Assembly: GCF_000330725.2 (NCBI RefSeq)
Contig: NZ_AMZY02000011.1
Location: 124,001 to 188,000 of the forward strand
DNA from: Mariniradius saccharolyticus AK6
Lineage (GTDB): Bacteria; Bacteroidota; Bacteroidia; Cytophagales; Cyclobacteriaceae
Length of the DNA stretch: 64,000 nucleotides
Direction: 5' to 3'
In this document: positions 52,051 to 60,720 of the stretch, in pieces
Position numbering within the stretch: position 1 is the first letter of the stretch
Layout of the letters: every line of letters begins with the position of its first letter
Made by a program: the position numbers and the translations under genes
Notes under the pieces: generated by a model
The model's database searches: none
What the model was told of the DNA's origin: nothing
What the model saw: the letters and a program-made list of their open reading frames with translations, nothing else

Positions 52051-53574
52051 TTACATGTCATCTTCTTCAAAATCCTCCTCATCACCTTTTCCCATGTCAA
52101 ACATGCTGGAGAAAAGATCCTTAAACTGCAATCCGGTATCCAACAGCTTTTTGCTCAATTGGCTGTATTCCGCCAATCCATGGAGCAAAAATTCCATATA
52201 GAATTCCTTTTCTCGTTCGGGTAAATTTTGGATGGTCCTAGTCACAATGGATTCGAGACCGGGTACTTGGTGCAGCAGCGATTTGTAGTTTTTGTCGGAT
52301 TGTGAAGCCAAGATATCAAGACTATTTCCTTCACCGAACCATGCCAATGGCATCACATATGGATTGCCTTGCTTCTCCTTTTTCTTTTGTTCGGGCGAAG
52401 GAAAGTATTCCACAAACAAAGTACGTATCGCCTTCCCGATAAGATTGTATGCCACGAGGCCGGCGCCTTCCTGTTCACCTTCATAGACCAATTCCACCTT
52501 TCCCGTTATTGCCGGAATAACTCCGATCAAATCCGAAACGCGGACGACGGTGTTCTGTTCCCCATTCAGGTAGAGTCTCCTTTCAGCAGATGAAATGAGA
52601 TTTTCATAAGCCGAAATGGTCAAACGGGCGGAAACGCCGCTTTTTTCATCTACATATTCGCTCTTTCTTGCCTCCACCGCAATCTGCTCTATCAGGTCCT
52701 TCATCAGCTCAGGCACATGAATTTTGGAGACGGGCTTACCTTCCAAATTGGCTTCCTGCGCGGTGATTTTTTTGCCGATTTCGATGGTTTTTGGGTAATG
52801 GGTGATGATTTGGCTTTCGATCCGGTCTTTGAGTGGCGTGACAATTGATCCTCGGTTGGTGTAATCTTCCGGATTGGCAGTGAACACAAATTGAATATCC
52901 AGTGGCAACCGAAGCTTGAAACCGCGGATTTGGATGTCGCCTTCCTGCAGGATATTGAACAAGGCAACCTGTATCCGCGCCTGCAGATCCGGCAATTCGT
53001 TGATCACGAAAATGGAACGGTGTGAACGTGGCACCAAGCCATAGTGGATTACCCGCTCATCGTTGTAGGAAAGCTTCATAGTCGCAGCTTTGATCGGGTC
53101 TACATCTCCTATCAGGTCGGCAACAGAAACATCAGGCGTTGCCAGCTTTTCCGTATAGCGATCATCCCGGTGCCACCAATGAATCGGCGTATGGTCACCC
53201 TTGGCTGCAATCAATTCCTTTGCATAACTGGAAAGTGGTGCCAACGGGTCGTCGTTGAGCTCGGAACCCTCCACCACGGGCACATATTCGTCCAAAAGAT
53301 GGGTCATCAAGCGCGCAATACGGGTCTTTGCCTGACCGCGCAAGCCGAGGAGGTTGATGTTATGCCGGGAAAGGATCGCTCTCTCGATATCCGGAATTAC
53401 GGTATCCTCATATCCCCAAATCCCTTCAAAGACATTTTCTTTGGCGGAAATCTTTTTGATCAGGTTTTGTCTCAATTCTTCCTTGATAGAGCGGGCTTGG
53501 TATCCCGCCGCCTTGAGTTCACCAAGGGTTTTTATTTTCAATAAATCCTTGCCATTGAGGCTGTGGTAGTCCAT
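52051..53574 (-). CDS. MoxR/magnesium-chelatase-like AAA+ ATPase
   Basis: A 507-residue AAA+ protein. Walker A is GLRGQAKT near residue 78; the Walker B-like stretch is IFVINELPDL, where Asn replaces the usual Asp before Glu; sensor 1 is FVFTANPEDYTNRG. The C-terminal 150 residues are helical and end in an acidic tail (GDEEDFEEDDM). Such ATPases work with VWA proteins to remodel or insert cofactors in target complexes. The VWA gene ends four bases upstream (53578), so the pair is an operon. The target is unknown. Confidence 0.85.
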   Translation of the reverse strand: MDYHSLNGKDLLKIKTLGELKAAGYQARSIKEELRQNLIKKISAKENVFEGIWGYEDTVIPDIERAILSRHNINLLGLRGQAKTRIARLMTHLLDEYVPVVEGSELNDDPLAPLSSYAKELIAAKGDHTPIHWWHRDDRYTEKLATPDVSVADLIGDVDPIKAATMKLSYNDERVIHYGLVPRSHRSIFVINELPDLQARIQVALFNILQEGDIQIRGFKLRLPLDIQFVFTANPEDYTNRGSIVTPLKDRIESQIITHYPKTIEIGKKITAQEANLEGKPVSKIHVPELMKDLIEQIAVEARKSEYVDEKSGVSARLTISAYENLISSAERRLYLNGEQNTVVRVSDLIGVIPAITGKVELVYEGEQEGAGLVAYNLIGKAIRTLFVEYFPSPEQKKKEKQGNPYVMPLAWFGEGNSLDILASQSDKNYKSLLHQVPGLESIVTRTIQNLPEREKEFYMEFLLHGLAEYSQLSKKLLDTGLQFKDLFSSMFDMGKGDEEDFEEDDM

Positions 53575-53577
53575 GGT

Positions 53578-54678
53578 TTAAAACTTTTTGGTTCTGTTTC
53601 TTCTATAATCTTCAAAAATCAAATCCCCCAATCCCTTCAGGCTGCTGTAGTAGGCGTTGCCGTTGTTGACTTTGGTAAACTCCTTCACAAATTCTTTCAG
53701 ATATGGGTCGGAGGCAATCATAAAGGTCGTCACGGGAATCTTCAGCTTCCGGCATTGTGCGGCCAACTTCAAGGTCTCATTGAGGATTTTGCTGTCTATC
53801 CCGAATGCATTTTTGTAATATTTGATCCCTACCTTGAGGCAGGTGGGCTTGCCATCGGTGATCATGAAAATCTGCTTGTTGGGGTTTTTTCGTCTCCGGA
53901 GCAGGTCCATTGCAAGTTCGAGTCCTGCGACCGTATTGGTATGGTAGGGGCCAACTTGCAGGTAGGGAAGGTCCTTGATCTCAATCTGCCAAGCATCGTT
54001 GCCAAAAACGATCACATCCAAGGTATCTTTTGGATAGCGGGTTTTGATCAGTTCCGCCAATGCCATGGCAACCTTCTTCGCCGGCGTGATGCGGTCTTCG
54101 CCATACAGGATCATCGAATGGGAAATGTCAATCATCAGCACGGTCGATGTCTGCGAACGAAACTCGTTCTCCACCACTTCCAAATCATCTTCCGTGAGGA
54201 GATAATCACTCGCAAACCCATGGTTGATCTGTGCATTTCTGATCGAATCCGTCAGCGCGATTTGGTCGATATTGTCTCCAAAAGCGTAGGGCCTACGATC
54301 GGTTCCTTTTTCTTCCCCCTGCCCCGAATGCACGGTACGGTGTTGTCCGCCTTTCGCTCGCTTCAGTTTTCCAAAAATCTCCTCCAAGGCATTTTTCCGG
54401 ATCGTTTGCTCCGATTTACCGGTGATTTTGATTTCCCCCTTTTGGTTTTCCTCGGTGATATAGCCCTTGGTCTTGAGGTCTTCGATGAAATCCCCGATTC
54501 CATAACCTGGGTTGGTCATATTGTAGCGTTTGTCAAGGTTGGTTAGCCAAGACAAAGCTTCTGCCACATCCCCGCCGGTCATGGTCACCAATTGCAGGAA
54601 AATGTTGAGCAGGTTTTCAAACGTGCTCTTCTCCGGGTCTTGGATTGGTTCGTATTTGGTAAAGCGGAATCCCTTCAT
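53578..54678 (-). CDS. VWA-domain protein, partner of the MoxR-type ATPase
   Basis: A 366-residue protein. The first 175 residues are helical with a charged region (LKRAKGGQHRTVHSGQGEEKG). A von Willebrand A domain follows, with the MIDAS motif MIDISHSM near residue 190, DVIVFGNDAW and MITDGKPTC. The MIDAS binds a metal that bridges to a partner. The start is the ATG at 54678 (MKGFRFTKYEP). It is the first gene of the AAA/VWA operon and is about 300 bases from the divergent exporter gene. Confidence 0.87.
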   Translation of the reverse strand: MKGFRFTKYEPIQDPEKSTFENLLNIFLQLVTMTGGDVAEALSWLTNLDKRYNMTNPGYGIGDFIEDLKTKGYITEENQKGEIKITGKSEQTIRKNALEEIFGKLKRAKGGQHRTVHSGQGEEKGTDRRPYAFGDNIDQIALTDSIRNAQINHGFASDYLLTEDDLEVVENEFRSQTSTVLMIDISHSMILYGEDRITPAKKVAMALAELIKTRYPKDTLDVIVFGNDAWQIEIKDLPYLQVGPYHTNTVAGLELAMDLLRRRKNPNKQIFMITDGKPTCLKVGIKYYKNAFGIDSKILNETLKLAAQCRKLKIPVTTFMIASDPYLKEFVKEFTKVNNGNAYYSSLKGLGDLIFEDYRRNRTKKF

Positions 54679-55000
54679 GATATGGTCTAACAAAAACTTG
54701 GTGAAGCTGGTTTGAAAACAATTTTGTTTTTATCAAAATCGACAAACTATTATCGCCACACGAAAGTTTGGGTACATTTTTTCACAAACAATTTCGCTAT
54801 CCGGTAGAATCCAAACGACCCCTTCAAGTCGGAAATGGGCTTTGGGCACCAATTCTTCTGAAAATGTCAGGCCGATCAAAACCAAACCCAAGCAAAATCT
54901 TACCAAGCAAAAAATGAACGTTGTCGACGTAAACATTTTATGTCCAAAATTTTAACACAGGGTATTTATCGAGTAAATTTCATAAATAAACGAGCCTCCT
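54679..55000. other. intergenic region between divergent genes
   Basis: A 322-base AT-rich gap expected to hold the promoters of the VWA/AAA operon and the AI-2E-type gene. TAAATTTC at 54974-54981 could be a -7 element for the latter but has no TTG partner. A 67-codon minus-strand frame (54733-54936) starts with a hydrophobic stretch but shows no family resemblance, and I do not call it. Confidence 0.4.
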
Positions 55001-56086
55001 ATGTCCTCGAAAGATCAATCAACATCGCAAAGACCCGGAATCGATCCTGTCTTTCATTACGCCATCCAATTGCTGGCCTTGGCCCTGCTTCTGGTTTGGT
55101 GTTTTTATATAATCCAGCCATTTATTTCCATCCTAGTATGGGCCGCGGTACTCTCCACGACACTTTTCCCACTGCATGAGACACTCAAACGCAAACTGAA
55201 CAACCGAAATGCGCTTTCTGCGGCGATCATCACCTTTCTTTTGATGCTGGTTATCATCGGTCCGAGTGTATGGATATTGACAGCCACTGCCGGGGAATTC
55301 AAGGAGCTGGTGGATGAATTTCGTGCAGGAGAATTGCATGTCCCTCCACCGCCAGAAAAAGTAGCATCTTGGCCCATCGTGGGCAATAAAGTCTATGGGC
55401 TATGGACAGAAGCCTCCTCCAGCCTGTCTGCTACCGTCTCCAATCACCAAGAAGAATTGAGACCTGTATTGCTCAAGTTTTTTGGCCTAATCAAAAGCGC
55501 GGCAACTGGCATTCTGTTTTTTGCAGCATCGATTATCATCAGCGGAGTACTGCTTGCCTATTCGAAGGAAAGTGGTGCCGCTCTTCGCAAGGTAGCTACG
55601 GCACTAGCTGGAAAAAACGGTGAGAAGATGGCCGAAAATGCTGAAATCACCGTAAGGAACGTTGCAAAAGGAATCTTGGGTGTGGCTTTACTACAGACAA
55701 TCCTGGCAGGTTTCGGAATCGTCTTGGCGGGGATTCCCTTTGCTGGAATTTGGATCGCCCTGTGCCTCATCCTAGCCATCATCCAGGTTGGGATTTTGCC
55801 GATCTCGCTGGGTGTTATTATTTACATTTGGGGTGCAGCTGACACCACAACTGCAATTTTGCTCACTATTTGGATGCTCATAGTAGGTGCTTCAGACAAT
55901 ATCTTAAAGCCTATCGTCATGGGTAAAGGCGCTCCGGTACCGATGTTGGTGATTTTTATCGGTGCTATCGGAGGATTTATTCTTTCTGGGATCATCGGTT
56001 TATTTACCGGCGCAATTGTCCTTTCCCTTGGCTATAATCTGGCAACTAAATGGATGAATCCAACAAATGAAACTCGCTCAGCCTAA
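55001..56086 (+). CDS. AI-2E family transporter
   Basis: A 361-residue inner-membrane protein with about eight helices in two blocks. Family markers are PFISILVWAAVLSTTLFPLHETLKRKL, VRNVAKGILGVALLQTILAGFGI and the C-terminal IVGASDNILKPIVMGKGAPVPMLVIFIGAIGG. Members include a putative autoinducer-2 exporter and sodium/proton antiporters; which applies here is open. The N-terminal 15 residues are polar. It is monocistronic by spacing. Confidence 0.9.
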   Translation: MSSKDQSTSQRPGIDPVFHYAIQLLALALLLVWCFYIIQPFISILVWAAVLSTTLFPLHETLKRKLNNRNALSAAIITFLLMLVIIGPSVWILTATAGEFKELVDEFRAGELHVPPPPEKVASWPIVGNKVYGLWTEASSSLSATVSNHQEELRPVLLKFFGLIKSAATGILFFAASIIISGVLLAYSKESGAALRKVATALAGKNGEKMAENAEITVRNVAKGILGVALLQTILAGFGIVLAGIPFAGIWIALCLILAIIQVGILPISLGVIIYIWGAADTTTAILLTIWMLIVGASDNILKPIVMGKGAPVPMLVIFIGAIGGFILSGIIGLFTGAIVLSLGYNLATKWMNPTNETRSA

Positions 56087-56211
56087 ATAAATGATTTTCA
56101 ATATTTTAGTATTGGAATAGTAGGCCCATTTATTTCATTTTCCGGCACAAATTAACGTCGTCGGGCAACAAATGGGAGCTTTGCTTTGTTTTTGAATAAA
56201 ACAATTCAAAA

Positions 56212-56418
56212 ATGAACTCCTACCTATTTCCCGTTTACATGACTACTGCGGTCTTGATCGTGTATGTGACCGCCATACTCGCAGGAATCAATGCCGCGAT
56301 CATCATGTTTATCTTCTCTATATCGCCGGTATTCGTGATATGGATGGTATACCGAGTCCTAACAGCCAATGTCGAAGTAAAAACCACATTCGACGAAAAA
56401 TGGTATGAAGATCAATAA
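56212..56418 (+). CDS. small two-helix membrane protein
   Basis: A 68-residue protein with two hydrophobic segments: residues 7-27 (PVYMTTAVLIVYVTAILAGI) and 30-48 (AAIIMFIFSISPVFVIWMV), then a polar tail TTFDEKWYEDQ. It resembles short membrane proteins often seen in Bacteroidota without known function. It overlaps the acylphosphatase gene by 14 bases, so the two are probably co-translated. Confidence 0.65.
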   Translation: MNSYLFPVYMTTAVLIVYVTAILAGINAAIIMFIFSISPVFVIWMVYRVLTANVEVKTTFDEKWYEDQ

Positions 56419-56677
56419 AACCGTTCAGGTATTTGGCAAAGTCCAAGGGGTGTATTTTAGACAAAGCACCCACTGGAAAGCTACTGAACTTGGGATCAAT
56501 GGTTGGGTCAAAAATGAGCCTGACGGATCGGTTTCCGCAGAATTGGAAGGCGATGAAGCACACATCTCGACGATGCTGGAATGGATGAAAAAAGGCCCCG
56601 AAAGGGCCTCTGTCGACAAAGTTCAAATCAGTGAAGGAAAGGTTCGGGATTATCCCGACTTCCGAATTATCAGGTGA
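56405..56677 (+). CDS. acylphosphatase
   Basis: A 90-residue protein with both acylphosphatase signatures: VFGKVQGVYFRQSTHWKA with the phosphate-binding Arg and INGWVKNEPDGSV with the catalytic Asn. It hydrolyses acyl phosphates such as 1,3-bisphosphoglycerate or carbamoyl phosphate. The length is standard. The stop is three bases from the convergent Kazal-type gene. Confidence 0.94.
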   Translation: MKINKTVQVFGKVQGVYFRQSTHWKATELGINGWVKNEPDGSVSAELEGDEAHISTMLEWMKKGPERASVDKVQISEGKVRDYPDFRIIR

Positions 56678-56680
56678 TCC

Positions 56681-56926
56681 CTACTTTGGGCATTCGCCTT
56701 TTTCAAAAGATTTCACACCGCTAATTCCGGCAAGACATGAGTTGCCATAGGTCTTTCCATCGCACCCACAAACCGGGTCATAGATCATAAGACAAGCCAT
56801 ATCCTTTCGGATCAATTCGGGGTCGATACAATCGGCCAATACCTCATCCGCGGGATTTTGTTCTTCGCATTGGAACGACATCATGAGCAAGGCAAACAAA
56901 GCGATAATGAAAGATTTGGTTTTCAT
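56681..56926 (-). CDS. Kazal-type protease-inhibitor-like lipoprotein
   Basis: An 81-residue protein. The N-terminal MKTKSFIIALFALLMMSFQC gives a lipoprotein-type signal with Cys near residue 20. The mature domain has six cysteines in Kazal order, including YDPVCGCDGKTYGNSC and a final GEC, so three disulphides are expected. Kazal domains inhibit serine proteases by blocking the active site. A lipid-anchored bacterial copy may protect the cell from its own or foreign proteases. No protease gene is adjacent. Confidence 0.8.
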   Translation of the reverse strand: MKTKSFIIALFALLMMSFQCEEQNPADEVLADCIDPELIRKDMACLMIYDPVCGCDGKTYGNSCLAGISGVKSFEKGECPK

Positions 56927-57120
56927 AGTTGTCGATTTACTTCAATAAGACGCATGTTGATGCCAGATATGCGACAATTTATTGAATGTTTTTTTCGGTT
57001 TTTTGACAACGAAAAAATATTTCGAAAAAATTGAACATAAATGATTTTAATTGGTAATTTTCAAACCCGAAACATGTTTAATTACATCGGTAAGTCACCC
57101 AACTCACCCAATTTTCTATT

Positions 57121-58875
57121 ATGGTAATTTTAGGATTGAACTACTATTTCCACGATTCGACAGCCTGTATCGTGGTGGACGGCAAATTGGTGGCGGCAAT
57201 CGAAGAAGAACGATTAAACCGCGACAAACACACCAAGCTTTTTCCGCAATTGGCTATCGAGCGTTGCCTGAAAATGGCCAACCTCAACTTCAAAGACATT
57301 GACCACATCGCCGTATCGATCAAGCCTGATCTGTATATCGGCAAAAAGATCAGGTACGGATTGAGTAATCCAACAAGCCTGCGCTACTTGGTCAGCCATG
57401 AATTTGTACATGCCTACCGCAGGCAAAAGCAGTTTTGGCGCTGGTACAAGGGAATCTATGAATCGGAAAACATCGGTCCAAAGGTGCATTTCATCCCGCA
57501 TCATTTCAGCCATGCGCCAGGATCATTTATGGTCTCACCTTACAAAAAGGCCGCATTGTTGGGACTTGACGGTTCGGGCGAATGGGGTTGTACCTTTTTG
57601 GGATATGGCGATGGAAATCGCATAGAACAGTTTGGCGAGACATTTTTCCCACATTCTTTGGGTTCATTCTACGAAGCCGTGACCCAATTCTGTGGGTTCA
57701 GGACCAACTACGACGAGGGCAAAACTATGGGTCTCGCGCCGATGGGAGATCCAAAGGTATTTTATGATATCGTAGAGAAAATCGTCCACGTCAATGCAAA
57801 AGGTGAAGTCACGCTGGACCTCAGCTACTTCAACTTCCAAAAAATGCAGTCAGGTGCCGATTCCCACCTCTCGCCCAAGTTCATCCAAACATTTGGTAGG
57901 CCGAGAAAGCACGGCGAGGAATTTGAAAAATACCACATGGACGTGGCGGCGGCATTTCAGAAAGTGCTGGAAGACAAAGTACTTCAGATCTGCGAAATCC
58001 TGCATGAAAAGACCAACGCGGACTATCTTGTCATATCCGGAGGTGTTTCCCTCAACAGCGTCATGAATGGGAGAATCGTGCGCGAAAGCAAATTCAAGGA
58101 TGTCTACGTCATGCCGGCGGCCGGTGACAACGGCACGGCGATCGGTGCGGCGTTTTACCTATACAATGGTATCCTCCGGCAGCCAAGGAAATTTGTTCAC
58201 CTGAATCCTTACATCGGCACCGAATACAGCAATGCTGAAATCGAAAAAGTGCTGAAATCCTGCAAACTCACCTATACCGAACACGATGATATCTGTGAAG
58301 TAGCCGCTACCTTGCTAGAGCAGGGTAAAATCATCGGATGGTTCCAAGGTCCCATGGAAATTGGGCCGCGGGCTTTGGGAAGCCGAAGCATCTTGGCCAA
58401 TCCGGCATTCCCGGATATGAAGGCCAAAATCAATTCCGAAATCAAATTCCGGGAAGCATACAGGCCTTTCGCTCCTTCTGTGATCGTAGAAGCGAAAAAT
58501 GAGTTCTTTGACCTGGAAGTCGAAGCGCCATTCATGTTGAAGGTCTGCAATGTTTTGCCAGAGCAACAATCGGTGATTCCTGCCATCACCCACGTGGACG
58601 GCAGCGCGCGGGTACAGACTGTTCGCAAGGAAATGCATCCGCGGTACTATGAAGTCATCGAGAAACTCGGCAAAAAGACAGGTGTTCCGGTAGTTCTCAA
58701 CACCAGCTTCAATATCCAAGGCGAACCTGTCGTCGAATCACCAAAAGACGCGATCCGCTGCTTCTATTCCAATGGCTTGGATGCCTTGGTTTTGGGCAAT
58801 TTCCTCTTGGTCAAAAAGACCGTCTCGCTGACAGAATTGGAGGAAAAAATGATGATGGAAATCGTCGAAAAGTAA
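57121..58875 (+). CDS. carbamoyltransferase of the NodU/CmcH family
   Basis: A 584-residue enzyme. The N-terminal half starts ILGLNYYFHDSTACIVVDGKLVAAIEEERLNR and contains HFSHAPGSFMVSPY and GLDGSGEWG, an actin-like ATPase/kinase fold shared with Kae1. The C-terminal half has GPMEIGPRALGSRSILANP and VLNTSFNIQGEPVVESP. It transfers a carbamoyl group from carbamoyl phosphate to a hydroxyl, typically of a sugar or antibiotic. The acceptor is unknown. A clear terminator follows at 58886. Confidence 0.9.
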   Translation: MVILGLNYYFHDSTACIVVDGKLVAAIEEERLNRDKHTKLFPQLAIERCLKMANLNFKDIDHIAVSIKPDLYIGKKIRYGLSNPTSLRYLVSHEFVHAYRRQKQFWRWYKGIYESENIGPKVHFIPHHFSHAPGSFMVSPYKKAALLGLDGSGEWGCTFLGYGDGNRIEQFGETFFPHSLGSFYEAVTQFCGFRTNYDEGKTMGLAPMGDPKVFYDIVEKIVHVNAKGEVTLDLSYFNFQKMQSGADSHLSPKFIQTFGRPRKHGEEFEKYHMDVAAAFQKVLEDKVLQICEILHEKTNADYLVISGGVSLNSVMNGRIVRESKFKDVYVMPAAGDNGTAIGAAFYLYNGILRQPRKFVHLNPYIGTEYSNAEIEKVLKSCKLTYTEHDDICEVAATLLEQGKIIGWFQGPMEIGPRALGSRSILANPAFPDMKAKINSEIKFREAYRPFAPSVIVEAKNEFFDLEVEAPFMLKVCNVLPEQQSVIPAITHVDGSARVQTVRKEMHPRYYEVIEKLGKKTGVPVVLNTSFNIQGEPVVESPKDAIRCFYSNGLDALVLGNFLLVKKTVSLTELEEKMMMEIVEK

Positions 58876-58885
58876 ACCTGACATC

Positions 58886-58920
58886 AAAAAGGGGCGGTCA
58901 AACTGCCCCTTTTTTGTTTT
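58886..58920 (+). terminator. rho-independent terminator of the carbamoyltransferase gene
   Basis: Perfect 10-bp arms AAAAAGGGGC (58886-58895) and GCCCCTTTTT (58905-58914), nine-base loop, then a T-run. Confidence 0.9.
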
Positions 58921-58992
58921 CAGTTTGGGGAAACTTCCCTTAATTTTAGCGCATTGTTGGCCTAACTTCCCAGCACTAAAATCCTCGCCCAA

Positions 58993-59844
58993 ATGAACAA
59001 CGCAAAGCATATTTTCCAAGACTATGTCAATCAGCTTTGCGACGTTTATCCAAGAAATGAATCGGAAAGCCTGGTAAGCTGGCTGTTTGAGGAATATTTG
59101 GAATTAAGGAAGTCCGATCTGGCAAGCGAAATACAAATTGAGAATATTCCGAAAAATCTTCAGGAAGCGTTTCGGCAGCTGTTGCTGAACAAACCGATAC
59201 AATACATTCTCGGGAAGGCGCCTTTTTATGGCCGGGAATTCCTTGTAAACCCCTCTGTGCTTATTCCCAGAAACGAAACAGAAGAGTTGGTACATTGGAT
59301 TTTGCAAGAAAACAAATCACCCAATCTTAGGATATTGGATATTGGAACGGGTTCGGGATGCATTCCCATTACACTCGATTTAGAGTTAAGAATGGCGAAT
59401 GTCTATGGAATGGATATCAGTACGGACGCTTTGGAGGTTGCCAAAAAAAACAACCGCCGACTCAGCGCGCAGGTACAGTTCATTGAAAGTGATATTCTGA
59501 ATGAACCATTTCCAGTTTCCAATCTGGATTTAATTGTCAGCAATCCTCCTTATGTGTTGATGTCCGAAAAGAATCAAATGCACCGCAATGTCCTTGATAA
59601 TGAACCGCATTTGGCTTTGTTTGTGGACAACGATGATCCCCTGCTCTTCTATCGTGTGATTGCAGAGAAAGGGAAAAAAGCGCTCCGACCTAGAGGAAGA
59701 ATTTACTTCGAAACCAACGAAGCAAAGGCCGGGGAGGTTTGCCAATTGCTTCGGGATCTTGGCTATGACCAAATTGAAAAGCGAATGGATCTAAACGGCA
59801 AAGAACGGATGGTGAGGGGAATCTGGAAAGGTGTGAATAACTAG
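58993..59844 (+). CDS. prmC: peptide chain release factor N5-glutamine methyltransferase
   Basis: A 283-residue protein with the HemK/PrmC layout: a helical N-terminal domain (to about residue 90, including PIQYILGKAPFYGREFLVNPSVLIPRNETEELV), then a SAM-binding domain with ILDIGTGSGCIPI and the glutamine-binding NPPY in LIVSNPPYVLM near residue 185. It methylates the GGQ glutamine of RF1/RF2. The length is typical. Convergent with the next gene (31-base gap). Confidence 0.93.
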   Translation: MNNAKHIFQDYVNQLCDVYPRNESESLVSWLFEEYLELRKSDLASEIQIENIPKNLQEAFRQLLLNKPIQYILGKAPFYGREFLVNPSVLIPRNETEELVHWILQENKSPNLRILDIGTGSGCIPITLDLELRMANVYGMDISTDALEVAKKNNRRLSAQVQFIESDILNEPFPVSNLDLIVSNPPYVLMSEKNQMHRNVLDNEPHLALFVDNDDPLLFYRVIAEKGKKALRPRGRIYFETNEAKAGEVCQLLRDLGYDQIEKRMDLNGKERMVRGIWKGVNN

Positions 59845-59875
59845 TCCAAGCGAAATTTAATTAGCCGCCATTTGT

Positions 59876-60484
59876 CTAGATTTTTTCACCGAGCCAGAAA
59901 AAACCGTCTGCAAAAAATTCTGTAGTACCTTCTTCCAATGCCAAATTACGTTTCCCCGAAAAAGAAATCTGGGTTTCCAAGCCATCGTGAATCATCGCCA
60001 ACTTGATTGGCTTTTCACTATAGGAAAAAAGACTCCCTTTCGGAAACCATTTCTTGAAGCGCCCACCTGCAATGGGAAAATACCGTATGCCACTTTTCCA
60101 CAACACGATATCCAAACCTAGCTCCTTACTGGGAAAAACTTCAAACTCCCAAGGCGCCAAGCCGATAATGTTGACAGCATAATGCTTGGTTGCAACGAGA
60201 TATTGAAGGCCCTCTTGGAAATATTTACCATGCTGCACGCCAAGGAACTTCACGGGATATTGCTCCTCCAATAAATGATAATTTGCCCTTTGGAAGTCCA
60301 AGTCAGCCAAAATGACATCGATTTTGATCCCCCAAGAAATCACCGTCCAAACCTCAGTTTGACTTACCAACACGGTGGGCACCCATTCCAACAGGGGCGC
60401 AACTGTCTCAAATGACAGGCCTTCCATCTCCAATATCAACAAAGCGGGCTCTTGATTTTCCTTGACAAAATGGTGGGAGGACAT
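59876..60484 (-). CDS. thiamine-pyrophosphokinase-like protein, diverged
   Basis: A 202-residue protein. The segment WGIKIDVILADLDFQRANYHLLEEQYPVKFLG resembles the catalytic region of thiamine pyrophosphokinase, but the usual GDFDS is reduced to ADLDF. The C-terminus (KLAMIHDGLETQISFSGKRNLALEEGTTEFFADGFFWLGE) resembles the thiamine-binding domain. If correct, it is either a diverged enzyme or an inactive relative. No thiamine gene is nearby. I hold this with low confidence. Confidence 0.42.
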   Translation of the reverse strand: MSSHHFVKENQEPALLILEMEGLSFETVAPLLEWVPTVLVSQTEVWTVISWGIKIDVILADLDFQRANYHLLEEQYPVKFLGVQHGKYFQEGLQYLVATKHYAVNIIGLAPWEFEVFPSKELGLDIVLWKSGIRYFPIAGGRFKKWFPKGSLFSYSEKPIKLAMIHDGLETQISFSGKRNLALEEGTTEFFADGFFWLGEKI

Positions 60485-60720
60485 GGGGAACTTGGAAGGT
60501 TATTGGGTTACAAAGTTATTGGGTTATTGAGTTAAAAGGTTTGGAAGGTTAAAAAGTTACTTCGTTACCGAGCAATTTGACTGGTTCATTGGGTGCCGTA
60601 AGGTGGTTTGGCAGGTATGATCGTCGATAGAATCTTCATAGGCCATGTAAAGAGACGAAACCGCCGGCAGCTTTTCCACACCCGCCTTTGTACTTTGTAC
60701 TTCGTACTTGGTTCAAAACC
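60485..60720. repeat. low-complexity intergenic stretch with GGTTATTGGGTTA-like units
   Basis: Between 60495 and 60570 the plus strand carries several degenerate units such as GGTTATTGGGTTA, GTTATTGGGTTATTGAG and GGAAGGTTAAAAAG. Near 60686-60712 there is TTTGTACTTTGTACTTCG, a triplicated GTACTT. No gene is seen. Confidence 0.5.

Noticed and set aside
54733..54936. 67-codon frame with a hydrophobic start between the VWA and AI-2E genes
   Set aside because: It sits in a divergent promoter region, has no recognisable signal cleavage or domain, and an unremarkable codon pattern.
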